Shown one piece after another: positions 16,754-23,638 of a stretch of 64,000 bases of DNA (position 1 is the first letter of the stretch; the number at the start of each line of letters is the position of its first letter). Origin of the DNA: an uncultured Phocaeicola sp. (lineage in GTDB: Bacteria; Bacteroidota; Bacteroidia; Bacteroidales; Bacteroidaceae); NCBI GenBank assembly GCA_958434805.1, contig CAUBDX010000003.1:1-64000 (forward strand), given 5' to 3'. A program made the translations under genes and the position numbers. A model generated the notes under the pieces. That model worked only from the letters and a program-made list of their open reading frames with translations. It was not told where the DNA came from and did not search any database.

Positions 16754-18004
16754 TTACCCGGCCAGTGCTACCAGTTTATACATATTTCCTGTTGTGGTAT
16801 GCATCCGTTCCGCTCCCAGGGAATTCATGATTCTTCCCATTTTGTTTATCGTGATGCCGCGCATGGCTGCCGGATATCGTTTCAGCAGGATATTGAACAA
16901 GCATACTGCCGAGTAAAGTTTGAAGTCTTCCCCTTTCTCCGGCAGTCTGAAACAATGGAGAATCATTTCCGCTTCGGTAGGCAAGGCATAATAGGCCTGG
17001 TTGCGCAGTTTCAGCTCGGATTCCTCCTCCGCCGAGAACCAGTAACGCTTTCCCTCGTCCAGTTCTGCTTTCAGCTGGGCGAAAAGCTGTTTGTGCTCCA
17101 GTGGCGAGCAGTCTATCTTCTCCTTTACCTCGGCAAAGAAATAACGGCGGCTTCCGCTGGGGTCGGTGAGCAGTGCTTTCCGGTTACTGGTGCCGATGAA
17201 CGAGGCCATCCGGGGCAGATGGCTGTAGGACGAGCGGTGCGACTTGCGGAAATCCAGTTTTTTCATCTGCATCAGATTTTTCAGCAATGGCAGTTTCTGT
17301 GGTGAAAGACGGTCGTACTCATCCAGATTAATCAGTCCGAAGAAAGCCAGCTTCTGCTCGCATCCTGCCTGTCCGGTCAGTTCGAAGCTGTCCGTATAGT
17401 AGTCTTTCAACGAATCGGGCATCAGCAATTCGCAGAAAGTGGATTTGCATCTCCCTTGCTCGCTGCTCACCAGCATGGGGGCCACAGCGTTGGCGCACCG
17501 GGCCATGCGTCCGCTCCACTGGGCAGTTACGCCCAGCATCCAGCGGTGGAAACTGTTCACCCAGAAATCTTTCGTAGATATGCGTTGTGCCAGCGGAGTC
17601 ACGCGGTCCTTGCCGTCCCATTCGGGAAGGGTGTTCATATAGGAAAGTAACGGATGATAGTCCGGCATCTGCTCCGAGTTCACGAACCGGCTTACATCCT
17701 TGTCCCAGCAGTTGATGTGACGTGCACGTGCTTCCAGGCACAGGCTGTTCAGTGTGCGCTGGCTTATTACCTTATATATAGGTGTGTCAGCGTCTTTTTT
17801 GCAACATTCCGTTTGTTCCGTCAGCACGTTGAAGCGAAAATGGTAGCGGCTCAGCAAATATTGTTCCAATTTTTGCTGTACTTGCTCCGTTTCCGGTTTC
17901 TTCTGCATTGATAATGAGGTAGATGAACTCTTCACTGTCGGACTTATCACTACATTCGAGGAAGCAAGCTTCTTCATTACTTTGTTCAATAACTTTTTAT
18001 TCAT
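16754..18004 (-). CDS. VapE/VirE-family P-loop protein with DUF3874-like C-terminus
   Basis: The 416-aa protein contains a P-loop ATPase core of the virulence-associated E type. The Walker A-like sequence EQGRCKSTF is at about residues 182-190, Walker B GLINLDEYD at 223-231, and sensor-type FIGTSNRKALL at about 285. The usual Gly before the Walker Lys is Cys186. The C-terminal part (FRLPEKGEDF to MYKLVALAG) resembles DUF3874. Such genes are widespread in Bacteroides accessory regions, and the family is related to primase-helicases of mobile elements. Its function here is unknown. It is alone, without the DUF4248/HU/amidase neighbours I usually associate with it. Confidence 0.7.
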   Translation of the reverse strand: MNKKLLNKVMKKLASSNVVISPTVKSSSTSLSMQKKPETEQVQQKLEQYLLSRYHFRFNVLTEQTECCKKDADTPIYKVISQRTLNSLCLEARARHINCWDKDVSRFVNSEQMPDYHPLLSYMNTLPEWDGKDRVTPLAQRISTKDFWVNSFHRWMLGVTAQWSGRMARCANAVAPMLVSSEQGRCKSTFCELLMPDSLKDYYTDSFELTGQAGCEQKLAFFGLINLDEYDRLSPQKLPLLKNLMQMKKLDFRKSHRSSYSHLPRMASFIGTSNRKALLTDPSGSRRYFFAEVKEKIDCSPLEHKQLFAQLKAELDEGKRYWFSAEEESELKLRNQAYYALPTEAEMILHCFRLPEKGEDFKLYSAVCLFNILLKRYPAAMRGITINKMGRIMNSLGAERMHTTTGNMYKLVALAG

Positions 18005-18125
18005 TATTTGTTGTTTTAGGTTTCCGTTGGAACAAAGATACTGTGTAAAATAGCGTTTTGCAAGTGTTTTTCGTGGGGTTTTAGAGAAAAGTGACTAAGC
18101 GTAAACATCCTGAATAACAAGCTGT

Positions 18126-18313
18126 TTCGTCCGGTTGATTACACGATATCTTCCTTTTGATTCAGTTGTTTCACTTAAGTGATGAAGTTTGAGCACTCTA
18201 GTGATGAAAGTTCATCACTAAGGTGATATAATATCATCACTTAAGTGAAACAATTTACTTGAAGGGAAGATACAACGACTTCGACCGGATGATACACCTT
18301 ATTCGTCCGGTTG
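18126..18313. repeat. Twelve-bp direct repeat TTCGTCCGGTTG bracketing the 22-bp array
   Basis: TTCGTCCGGTTG is found at 18126-18137 and again at 18302-18313, on either side of the four-unit array at 18171-18258. A related CGACCGGATGAT lies at about 18282. It may mark the edges of an inserted or duplicated segment. Confidence 0.45.
18171..18258. repeat. Four 22-bp tandem units, each with a TCACT-NN-AGTGA-like palindrome
   Basis: Units start at 18171, 18193, 18215 and 18237, exactly 22 bp apart. Each begins with a 12-bp dyad: TCACTTAAGTGA, GCACTCTAGTGA, TCACTAAGGTGA, TCACTTAAGTGA. The whole block is also symmetric: 18166-18185 is the exact complement of 18234-18253, and TAGTGATGAA (18199-18208) pairs with 18211-18220. 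A spacing of two helical turns suggests cooperative binding of a dimeric protein on one DNA face. It lies about 165 bp upstream of the VapE-like gene. Confidence 0.75.
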
Positions 18314-18472
18314 TTGTCATTTGATGAAATGTGAGTATTTTGCCGGACAGTCATCACCTTGGGATGCGTTTTTGGAGATGGAACGGGGCTGAAGGAATAT
18401 GTAAGCGTCTCCGCGCTTTTATATTGTCTCTCTTTTTTTGTTCTTATATCTTGGGTATAAAAACGAATCATT

Positions 18473-18553
18473 ATGGATTTGGCAGAAAATAGATTTAGAA
18501 AAACCTGGGAACGTTTCCTTGAAGTATTAAAAGTAGACTGTCATGAAGAATAG
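18473..18553 (+). CDS. Possible 26-codon ORF in the accessory gap
   Basis: An ATG at 18473 opens a 26-aa frame starting MDLAENRFRKTWERFLEVLK and ending CHEE. It would form an amphipathic helix. No homologue is recognised and the upstream region has no good promoter, so it may be chance or the start of a lost gene. Confidence 0.2.
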   Translation: MDLAENRFRKTWERFLEVLKVDCHEE

Positions 18554-18646
18554 ATGAAGGATATCTATAGCGATCCTTCATTGCAACTTATTTATATTCA
18601 GCAAGTAATGCGCTGATGAAGGATTTGAAGGAAATAATTCCTTCAT
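18554..18646. repeat. Two ATGAAGGA/TCCTTCAT hairpins
   Basis: ATGAAGGAT (18554-18562) pairs with ATCCTTCAT (18573-18581), and GAAGGAA (18627-18633) pairs with TTCCTTC (18638-18644) next to another ATGAAGGA (18616-18623). These share their core with the repeat at 16701-16740, so the VapE-like gene lies between copies of one dyad family. The rest of 18005-18733 shows no gene beyond the doubtful 26-codon frame. Confidence 0.5.
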
Positions 18647-18733
18647 TGTATCTTGACGTGTGGTTGAGATGGGTGCTAAAACTATCTGTCGGATAAATAG
18701 ATCAATGTACTAGAATTGACAATTTCCTGATCA

Positions 18734-19725
18734 CTATTTGCGCAAATAACTATCGCTTGTTGTCTGTATGCTTTTCGCACGTTTTACTTTTACTTTCTTG
18801 CCAAAGTCAAACTTATATATAAGGTTTAAGCACGCTCCTTGATAAGGGGTTTTATTATTTTCTTCTATTCTGCTTAGATTGTTATTGGTAATTGTGGTCA
18901 GATTTCTTCTTTTATTCAAAATAGCGTAAACTGATAAATTTATGCAGAACTTTTGATCCAGGAAATATTTGTAAAGGCCGGCATTCATATTGTATACACT
19001 GTGATATATTGTTTCGCTTCTACGTGTTCTTCTTTCTGCCATCCTTCTCCACTCTGATATGCGTAATACATTTGGTTGTTGGTATGGTTATTATAATAGT
19101 CGCCACCCCATTTCAACCTGGAATGTTTGTTGAGCAAGAAGATATAATTTATTTCTGCTTTCCATAAATCAGAAACAGTTCCGGTGTTGCTACATTTATT
19201 ATCCTCTTCGTTTTTCTCCGGATACTGATAAAGATAATGGTGATTCAGTTCTTTCGTTTCGTCACTTTTCAAATAATCAAGAACTGTTTGCAAAGTATTC
19301 TTTCCGTTTTTTGATTTCCAATTATAGTTCAAACTAGCCTGATATATTTTGTCATCCCCTTTCCCTTTACTATGGTAGGAAGAGGTATATTCCTTTTCTG
19401 TTTCTTGTGTTTCGGAAAAAGAAGAAGATTTTAGTGTGCTTCCAGCCTGTTTTACCATACAGTTAAGTCCGATGCTTTGCAGGGTAGTTATATCATATAA
19501 CATGCTGAATGTTTCATTGATTCTTCTTATATTTTTACGGTCTATATTTTGATTTACAATATGGGTGTTCAGGTGGCTGTTATGGGTTATATTTTCCGTG
19601 ATATAAGGATCTCCTGCATTAGAAAGGACCAGATTGTTGTAAAAGTTCCATTTTCCAAGCCGAAGGCTTAATGGAAAACCAAAGCGTTCCCAATGACTAT
19701 TTCTTTTTCTCATCTCTCCTAGCAA
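18734..19725 (-). pseudogene. C-terminal fragment of an outer-membrane barrel receptor, frameshifted
   Basis: Two overlapping minus-strand frames (19725-18985 and 19042-18734) together encode barrel strands ending in CLNLIYKFDFGKKVKVKRA, the usual C-terminus of OMP_b-brl_3 receptors. They join by a one-base shift near 19000: one frame reads ITVYTI then stop, the other continues SVYNMNAGLYKYF. Signal peptide, plug and first barrel strands are missing, so the N-terminal part was lost at about 19730. The remnant is AT-rich and not functional. Confidence 0.75.
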
Positions 19726-20182
19726 AGAGGGTGAACCATTGCCTCCGCCATCTGCATTTGGTGGAAATATAGGGTATGATACTCATTTCTATACTCATCA
19801 GCATGGAAAGGGCTCTCTTTATGTTAATCTTAATACGTATGGACATTATAAAAGATTGTCATGGAATCTTTATGGGAATTATCGGCCTTTCAGCTATGGT
19901 GTGAATAACAAACGGAAACATTATGGGTCTGAATCGGAACTGACGGTAACTTGGCGTGTGAACAAACATTTGGGAATTACTGGAAATATGAGGTATTTGT
20001 TGGGCACTTTGGGGTATGATTCCACTACGCACGAAGGAACTTATTACAATTTCTCATCCGGCAGGATGAAGGACCGAAGTTTCTGCTTTTCATTAGGATT
20101 CAATTATTATATGCAAGGAAAGAATTTCAAATATAGGAATAAGAAGAGTTTGCAGAGTACGGAGCAGGGGATAAAGTTGTGA
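19709..20182 (+). pseudogene. C-terminal fragment of a second outer-membrane barrel, opposite strand
   Basis: The plus-strand frame, open from about 19709 (ISPSKEGEPLPPPSAFGGN) to 20182, encodes barrel strands ending in CFSLGFNYYMQGKNFKYRNK, again the end of an outer-membrane barrel family protein. No start codon, signal peptide or plug is present. It begins where the minus-strand fragment at 18734-19725 begins, so two C-terminal halves meet head to head near 19730. Confidence 0.65.
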
Positions 20183-20246
20183 AATAATTTTTGTTTGATA
20201 TGTTGCAGGCACGGGATGCGTATGATATTAGAATCGCGGGAACGTT

Positions 20247-20345
20247 TACGAAGAGCGCATGAGGAATGCGCGAAACTTGAGAGTGTCATCTGATGTCATA
20301 GTACAGGCTACAGGGCTTCCTGAAGAAGAAATAAAAGCCCTTTAA
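20247..20345 (+). pseudogene. C-terminal remnant of an Rpn/PD-(D/E)XK transposase-like nuclease
   Basis: Thirty-two codons read YEERMRNARNLR, then SSDVIVQATGLPEEEIKAL and a stop. This is the characteristic C-terminus of the Rpn family (PDDEXK nuclease, recombination-promoting) of Bacteroides. The nuclease domain is absent. It adjoins the two barrel fragments and supports the view that 18.7-20.4 kb is decayed. Confidence 0.65.
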
Positions 20346-20381
20346 TTGGATTGCAAAGGGTTTGGCCGGAAAGAATAGTTT

Positions 20382-20696
20382 CTATTCGTATTCGTGTTTC
20401 CGTTTCGGATTCATCGGAAACCAGCCTTTCAGCACGCGTTCGCGTTGCTCGAATATCTCCTTGATAGTCCAGAAAGAAGAGAAGGAGAAGACACCCAATA
20501 AAGAGGAAATCAGGATGTCACTGATAAGCACAGTCCCTATAATGCCTGCTATGCCCAGTACCAAAAATATCCACCAGCACCGTGTACCCCAATAATATTC
20601 GGCCTTGACCACGATGGGGTGGAAAAGACCGATTATTAAAAAGGTACAAATGCCGATGGCAATACCGCCTAAATGGTATTCATTCAGCCATTCCAT
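20382..20696 (-). CDS. DUF4491-like inner-membrane protein
   Basis: The 104-aa protein has about three hydrophobic segments (IAIGICTFLIIGLFHPIVV, WIFLVLGIAGIIGTVLI, ISSLLGVFSFSSFW) and the conserved FHPIVVKAEYYWGTRCWW motif of DUF4491. Its function is unknown. It starts 6 bases after the stop of the Lrp-family regulator, so both are probably one transcript. Confidence 0.8.
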   Translation of the reverse strand: MEWLNEYHLGGIAIGICTFLIIGLFHPIVVKAEYYWGTRCWWIFLVLGIAGIIGTVLISDILISSLLGVFSFSSFWTIKEIFEQRERVLKGWFPMNPKRKHEYE

Positions 20697-20702
20697 TCTT
20701 TC

Positions 20703-21161
20703 TTAGCTTTGAATGGGTATTTCTTTTTTGATGCTCTGCTCCAGAGAGATCAGGGTCTCGGTAGCCGTAACGCCGGGAATTTCCTGAATCTTTGAGTTCA
20801 GCAAGTCCATCAAATGCTCGTTATCGCGTGAATAAAGTTTGGTCAGCATGGTATAGGGACCTGTAGTGAAGTGGCATTCCACAATTTCGGGAATCTTCTT
20901 CAGTTCTGCCACTACGTTTTTGTACATGGAACCTTTTTCCAGCTTGATTCCTACGTATGTACAGGTTCTATACCCTAAACTCTTAGGGTTCACATGATAT
21001 CCTGAACCGATAATAACTCCCAAATCAATTAATCTTTGCACACGCTGATGAATGGCTGCGCGTGAAACTCCACATTCTGCTGCGACATCTTTAAACGGGA
21101 TGCGGGCATTTTGGGATATAATTTCTAGAATTTGTCTGTCGAGACTATCAATTTTCTCCAT
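20703..21161 (-). CDS. Lrp/AsnC-family transcriptional regulator
   Basis: The 152-aa protein has an N-terminal helix-turn-helix (LDRQILEIISQNARIPFKDV, then CGVSRAAIHQRVQRL) and a C-terminal RAM ligand-binding domain with VECHFTTGPYTML. It probably senses an amino acid. On the minus strand TATATTTG at 21195-21202 is a perfect -7 box 33 bases before the ATG. It is the first gene of a pair with DUF4491. Confidence 0.9.
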   Translation of the reverse strand: MEKIDSLDRQILEIISQNARIPFKDVAAECGVSRAAIHQRVQRLIDLGVIIGSGYHVNPKSLGYRTCTYVGIKLEKGSMYKNVVAELKKIPEIVECHFTTGPYTMLTKLYSRDNEHLMDLLNSKIQEIPGVTATETLISLEQSIKKEIPIQS

Positions 21162-21277
21162 AATATACCGATTTTAATGTTATCAATCTGTAAGCAAATA
21201 TAGGAATACTTTTTAATTTATCTACTATTTTGCAAGAAAAAACAGGATTTCTTTGAAAAAAAGTGCAATAAGAGGAG

Positions 21278-21682
21278 CTAATCACCTATTTTCTTCTCTA
21301 TTTCGCCGATTTTCCCTCTTCTTTCAAATGAGAAGGTATCGCTATGTGTATCTAAATAGTTCAACAGGAATAGCGATTTTCTTAACAAATATTTTTGTTC
21401 TTCGGACTCTTTCAACAAAGCATCCTGATAGAGCAGTTCGGATAACATGTCGATGCGCGTGAGCAATTCCTCGCCACCATAGTTCTGTCCCATCTCGTTC
21501 AGTATATATTCCGCATCCTGATCATAATAGAAGGTGGAAGGATGATTGAAGTAGGCACGATAAATGCTTTGAAGTTGCAATTGCAGCTCGGGACCGTCCT
21601 TTTTATCTCTTTCTTCTACCAACTTTTCCAATGCTTCGAAAAATTGTTGAAGCAACCGCATAATGTAATCTCTTTGCAGCAT
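21278..21682 (-). CDS. DUF6483-like helical protein
   Basis: The 134-aa protein is all-helical and charged, opening with QRDYIMRLLQQFFEALEKL, a start pattern shared with a small family I recall as DUF6483. No signal or membrane segment is present. It begins just 1 base after the stop of the CNNM gene and so follows it in the same transcript. Its function is unknown. Confidence 0.6.
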   Translation of the reverse strand: MLQRDYIMRLLQQFFEALEKLVEERDKKDGPELQLQLQSIYRAYFNHPSTFYYDQDAEYILNEMGQNYGGEELLTRIDMLSELLYQDALLKESEEQKYLLRKSLFLLNYLDTHSDTFSFERRGKIGEIEKKIGD

Positions 21683-21683
21683 G

Positions 21684-22970
21684 TTAATTGTCCTCTTCGT
21701 TTTTATGGGTTAGTGTTACTAATACTTTATCTATCCGGGCTCCGTCCATGTCGACTATTTCCAGTGTGAAGTCATTCCATTCCATGGATTCACCGGTCTT
21801 GGGAATGTGGCCTAGTTGTTGCAGGATGAGGCCGCTCAACGTGTTGTAATTATAATCGGGGTATAAATCCTCCATTTCGAAATGACTCAGAAAGTCATAG
21901 AAAGAACATTGGCCGTCTATCAACCAGCTTCCGTCCTTGCGGGGAACGATATCGGGGTCTTCCGAGTCACTGGGCAAGGTGCCTACCAGGGCTTCCAGAA
22001 TGTCCTTCATGGTGATGATGCCTTGCAGACTGCCGAATTCATCACAGATTAATCCGTATTTGATGTTGTGCTGGCGTATTTGTTCCAATACTTTATATAC
22101 ATCCATGTTTTCGTGGAAGTATTGTGCCGGACGGATCACATCACGCAGATTGAATTCGCAACTGTTCAGCTTCCCGAAGAGGTCTTTCAGGTAAACTACT
22201 CCGATGATGTTGTCCAGGGTGTTTCCTTGAGTTACAGGGTAAACTTGGTACAGGTGTTGGCATACGATGTCATACAGCTGCTTGTTGTTCATGTCTATGT
22301 CAATGGATACGATGTCGCTGCGATAGGTCATGATGGTGTTGATACTGCGGTCGCCAAGAGAGAAGACGCGGTCCACAATATCCTGTTCCACTTCCTGCAC
22401 TTCACCGTTCTCGGTTCCTTCGTCTATCATGGATTTGATTTCCTCTTCAGTCACTTTTTCTTCCGCTGTGTTGATATGCAGCAGGTTGAAGATAAGTGAA
22501 GTGCTTTTGGCAAGTATCCATACAAAAGGAGAGGCGATGACGGACAGCCAGTACATGGGACGTGCCAATAGCTTGGCAGCACGGGTGGAGGCACTCATGC
22601 CAATGCGTTTGGGCACCAGCTCGCCAAAGATAATAGTGAGGTAAGTGACCAGGATGACAATCAGGGTTTGAGCCAATAAATAGGCATATGTGGCGGGTAC
22701 GCCGGCGTCAGTCAGTATGTTCCCAAAATCGGTGGCCAGCACGTCGCCGGAGTAAATACCGGTCAATATACCAATCAGGGTGATTCCGATTTGGATGGTG
22801 GATAAAAACTTGTCCGGGTCATTGGCAAGCTTTAAAGCGATACGCGCTGTAGAGCTTCCATGACGGATATCATTGGACAAACTACTTTTACGCGCTGAGA
22901 TCAGGGCGATTTCGGACATGGCGAATACCCCGTTTAATAAGATAAGTGCGATAATAATGGCAATTTCCAT
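21684..22970 (-). CDS. CNNM/CorC-type membrane protein with CBS pair (hemolysin family)
   Basis: This protein has 428 aa from ATG 22970, which places the hydrophobic segment EIAIIIALILLNGVFAMSE at the N-terminus. A frame from 23000 adds 10 polar residues and is less likely. The DUF21/CNNM transmembrane domain (about 1-195) is followed by a CBS-domain pair (about 205-330) and a CorC_HlyC C-terminal domain (DGSWLIDGQCSFYDF, then YNTLSGLILQQLGHIP). Such proteins are linked to magnesium or cobalt efflux. The transport role is inferred from the family. Confidence 0.88.
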   Translation of the reverse strand: MEIAIIIALILLNGVFAMSEIALISARKSSLSNDIRHGSSTARIALKLANDPDKFLSTIQIGITLIGILTGIYSGDVLATDFGNILTDAGVPATYAYLLAQTLIVILVTYLTIIFGELVPKRIGMSASTRAAKLLARPMYWLSVIASPFVWILAKSTSLIFNLLHINTAEEKVTEEEIKSMIDEGTENGEVQEVEQDIVDRVFSLGDRSINTIMTYRSDIVSIDIDMNNKQLYDIVCQHLYQVYPVTQGNTLDNIIGVVYLKDLFGKLNSCEFNLRDVIRPAQYFHENMDVYKVLEQIRQHNIKYGLICDEFGSLQGIITMKDILEALVGTLPSDSEDPDIVPRKDGSWLIDGQCSFYDFLSHFEMEDLYPDYNYNTLSGLILQQLGHIPKTGESMEWNDFTLEIVDMDGARIDKVLVTLTHKNEEDN

Positions 22971-23068
22971 GTAAGAATTTACGTTTTGTTTTGCTAACAA
23001 ATGTACTAAGAATTGTGTTTTCTCTTTCTTCTTTTAGATTTAATTAATGAATTATCTGTCATTTGCGC

Positions 23069-23076
23069 TATCTTTG
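23069..23076 (+). promoter_or_regulatory. -7 element (TATCTTTG) for the NUDIX-TPR-barrel genes
   Basis: TATCTTTG lies 28 bases before ATG 23105, and a purine-rich AGAAAGGAG precedes the start by 5 bases, which is unusually good for this phylum. A -33 TTTG is not clear. Confidence 0.5.
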
Positions 23077-23104
23077 CGGTGTCTATACTTAGAAAGGAGT
23101 AATT

Positions 23105-23629
23105 ATGCATCCGTTGGAACTATTCAAATATTGTCCGAAGTGTGGTTCGCCGCACTTTGAAGTGAACAATGAGAAATCAAAGCGTTGCGCTGATTGTGGC
23201 TTTGTGTATTATTTCAATTCCAGTGCCGCTACTGTAGCTTTTATCTTGAATGATAAGAATGAGTTGTTGGTGTGCCGCAGAGGAAAAGAACCGGCGAAGG
23301 GAACATTGGACCTGTCCGGCGGGTTTATTGATATGCATGAAACCGGCGAGGAAGGTGTGGCACGCGAGGTGTTGGAAGAAACCGGCTTGCAGGTGGAGGA
23401 GGCTGTTTATCAGTTCTCATTGCCCAACACTTATCTTTATTCAGGATTTCTGGTACATACATTGGATCTGTTCTTTCTTTGTAAAGTGAAAGATACCAGC
23501 CGGATAAAGGCGATGGATGATGTGGCGGAGTCTTTCTGGCTTCCGTTGGATGAAGTGAATCCCGAAGAATTCGGGCTGGATTCTGTGCGTGAAGGAGTCC
23601 GGCGTTTTTTGAAAGAACATAAACTTTAA
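23105..23629 (+). CDS. NUDIX hydrolase with N-terminal zinc ribbon
   Basis: The 174-aa protein starts with a CxxC...CxxC zinc ribbon (CPKCGSP and CADCGFV, about residues 11-35), as in NudC-type and related enzymes. The Nudix box GGFIDMHETGEEGVAREVLE (with EETGL next) follows at about residues 67-90 with all catalytic Glu present. It hydrolyses a nucleoside diphosphate derivative, and the exact substrate is not clear. It lies 9 bases upstream of the TPR gene. Confidence 0.85.
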   Translation: MHPLELFKYCPKCGSPHFEVNNEKSKRCADCGFVYYFNSSAATVAFILNDKNELLVCRRGKEPAKGTLDLSGGFIDMHETGEEGVAREVLEETGLQVEEAVYQFSLPNTYLYSGFLVHTLDLFFLCKVKDTSRIKAMDDVAESFWLPLDEVNPEEFGLDSVREGVRRFLKEHKL

Positions 23630-23638
23630 TGATAAGAT

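Noticed and set aside
18171..18258. A small CRISPR array
   Set aside because: Units are contiguous 22-bp degenerate repeats with internal palindromes and no unique spacers, and no cas genes are nearby.
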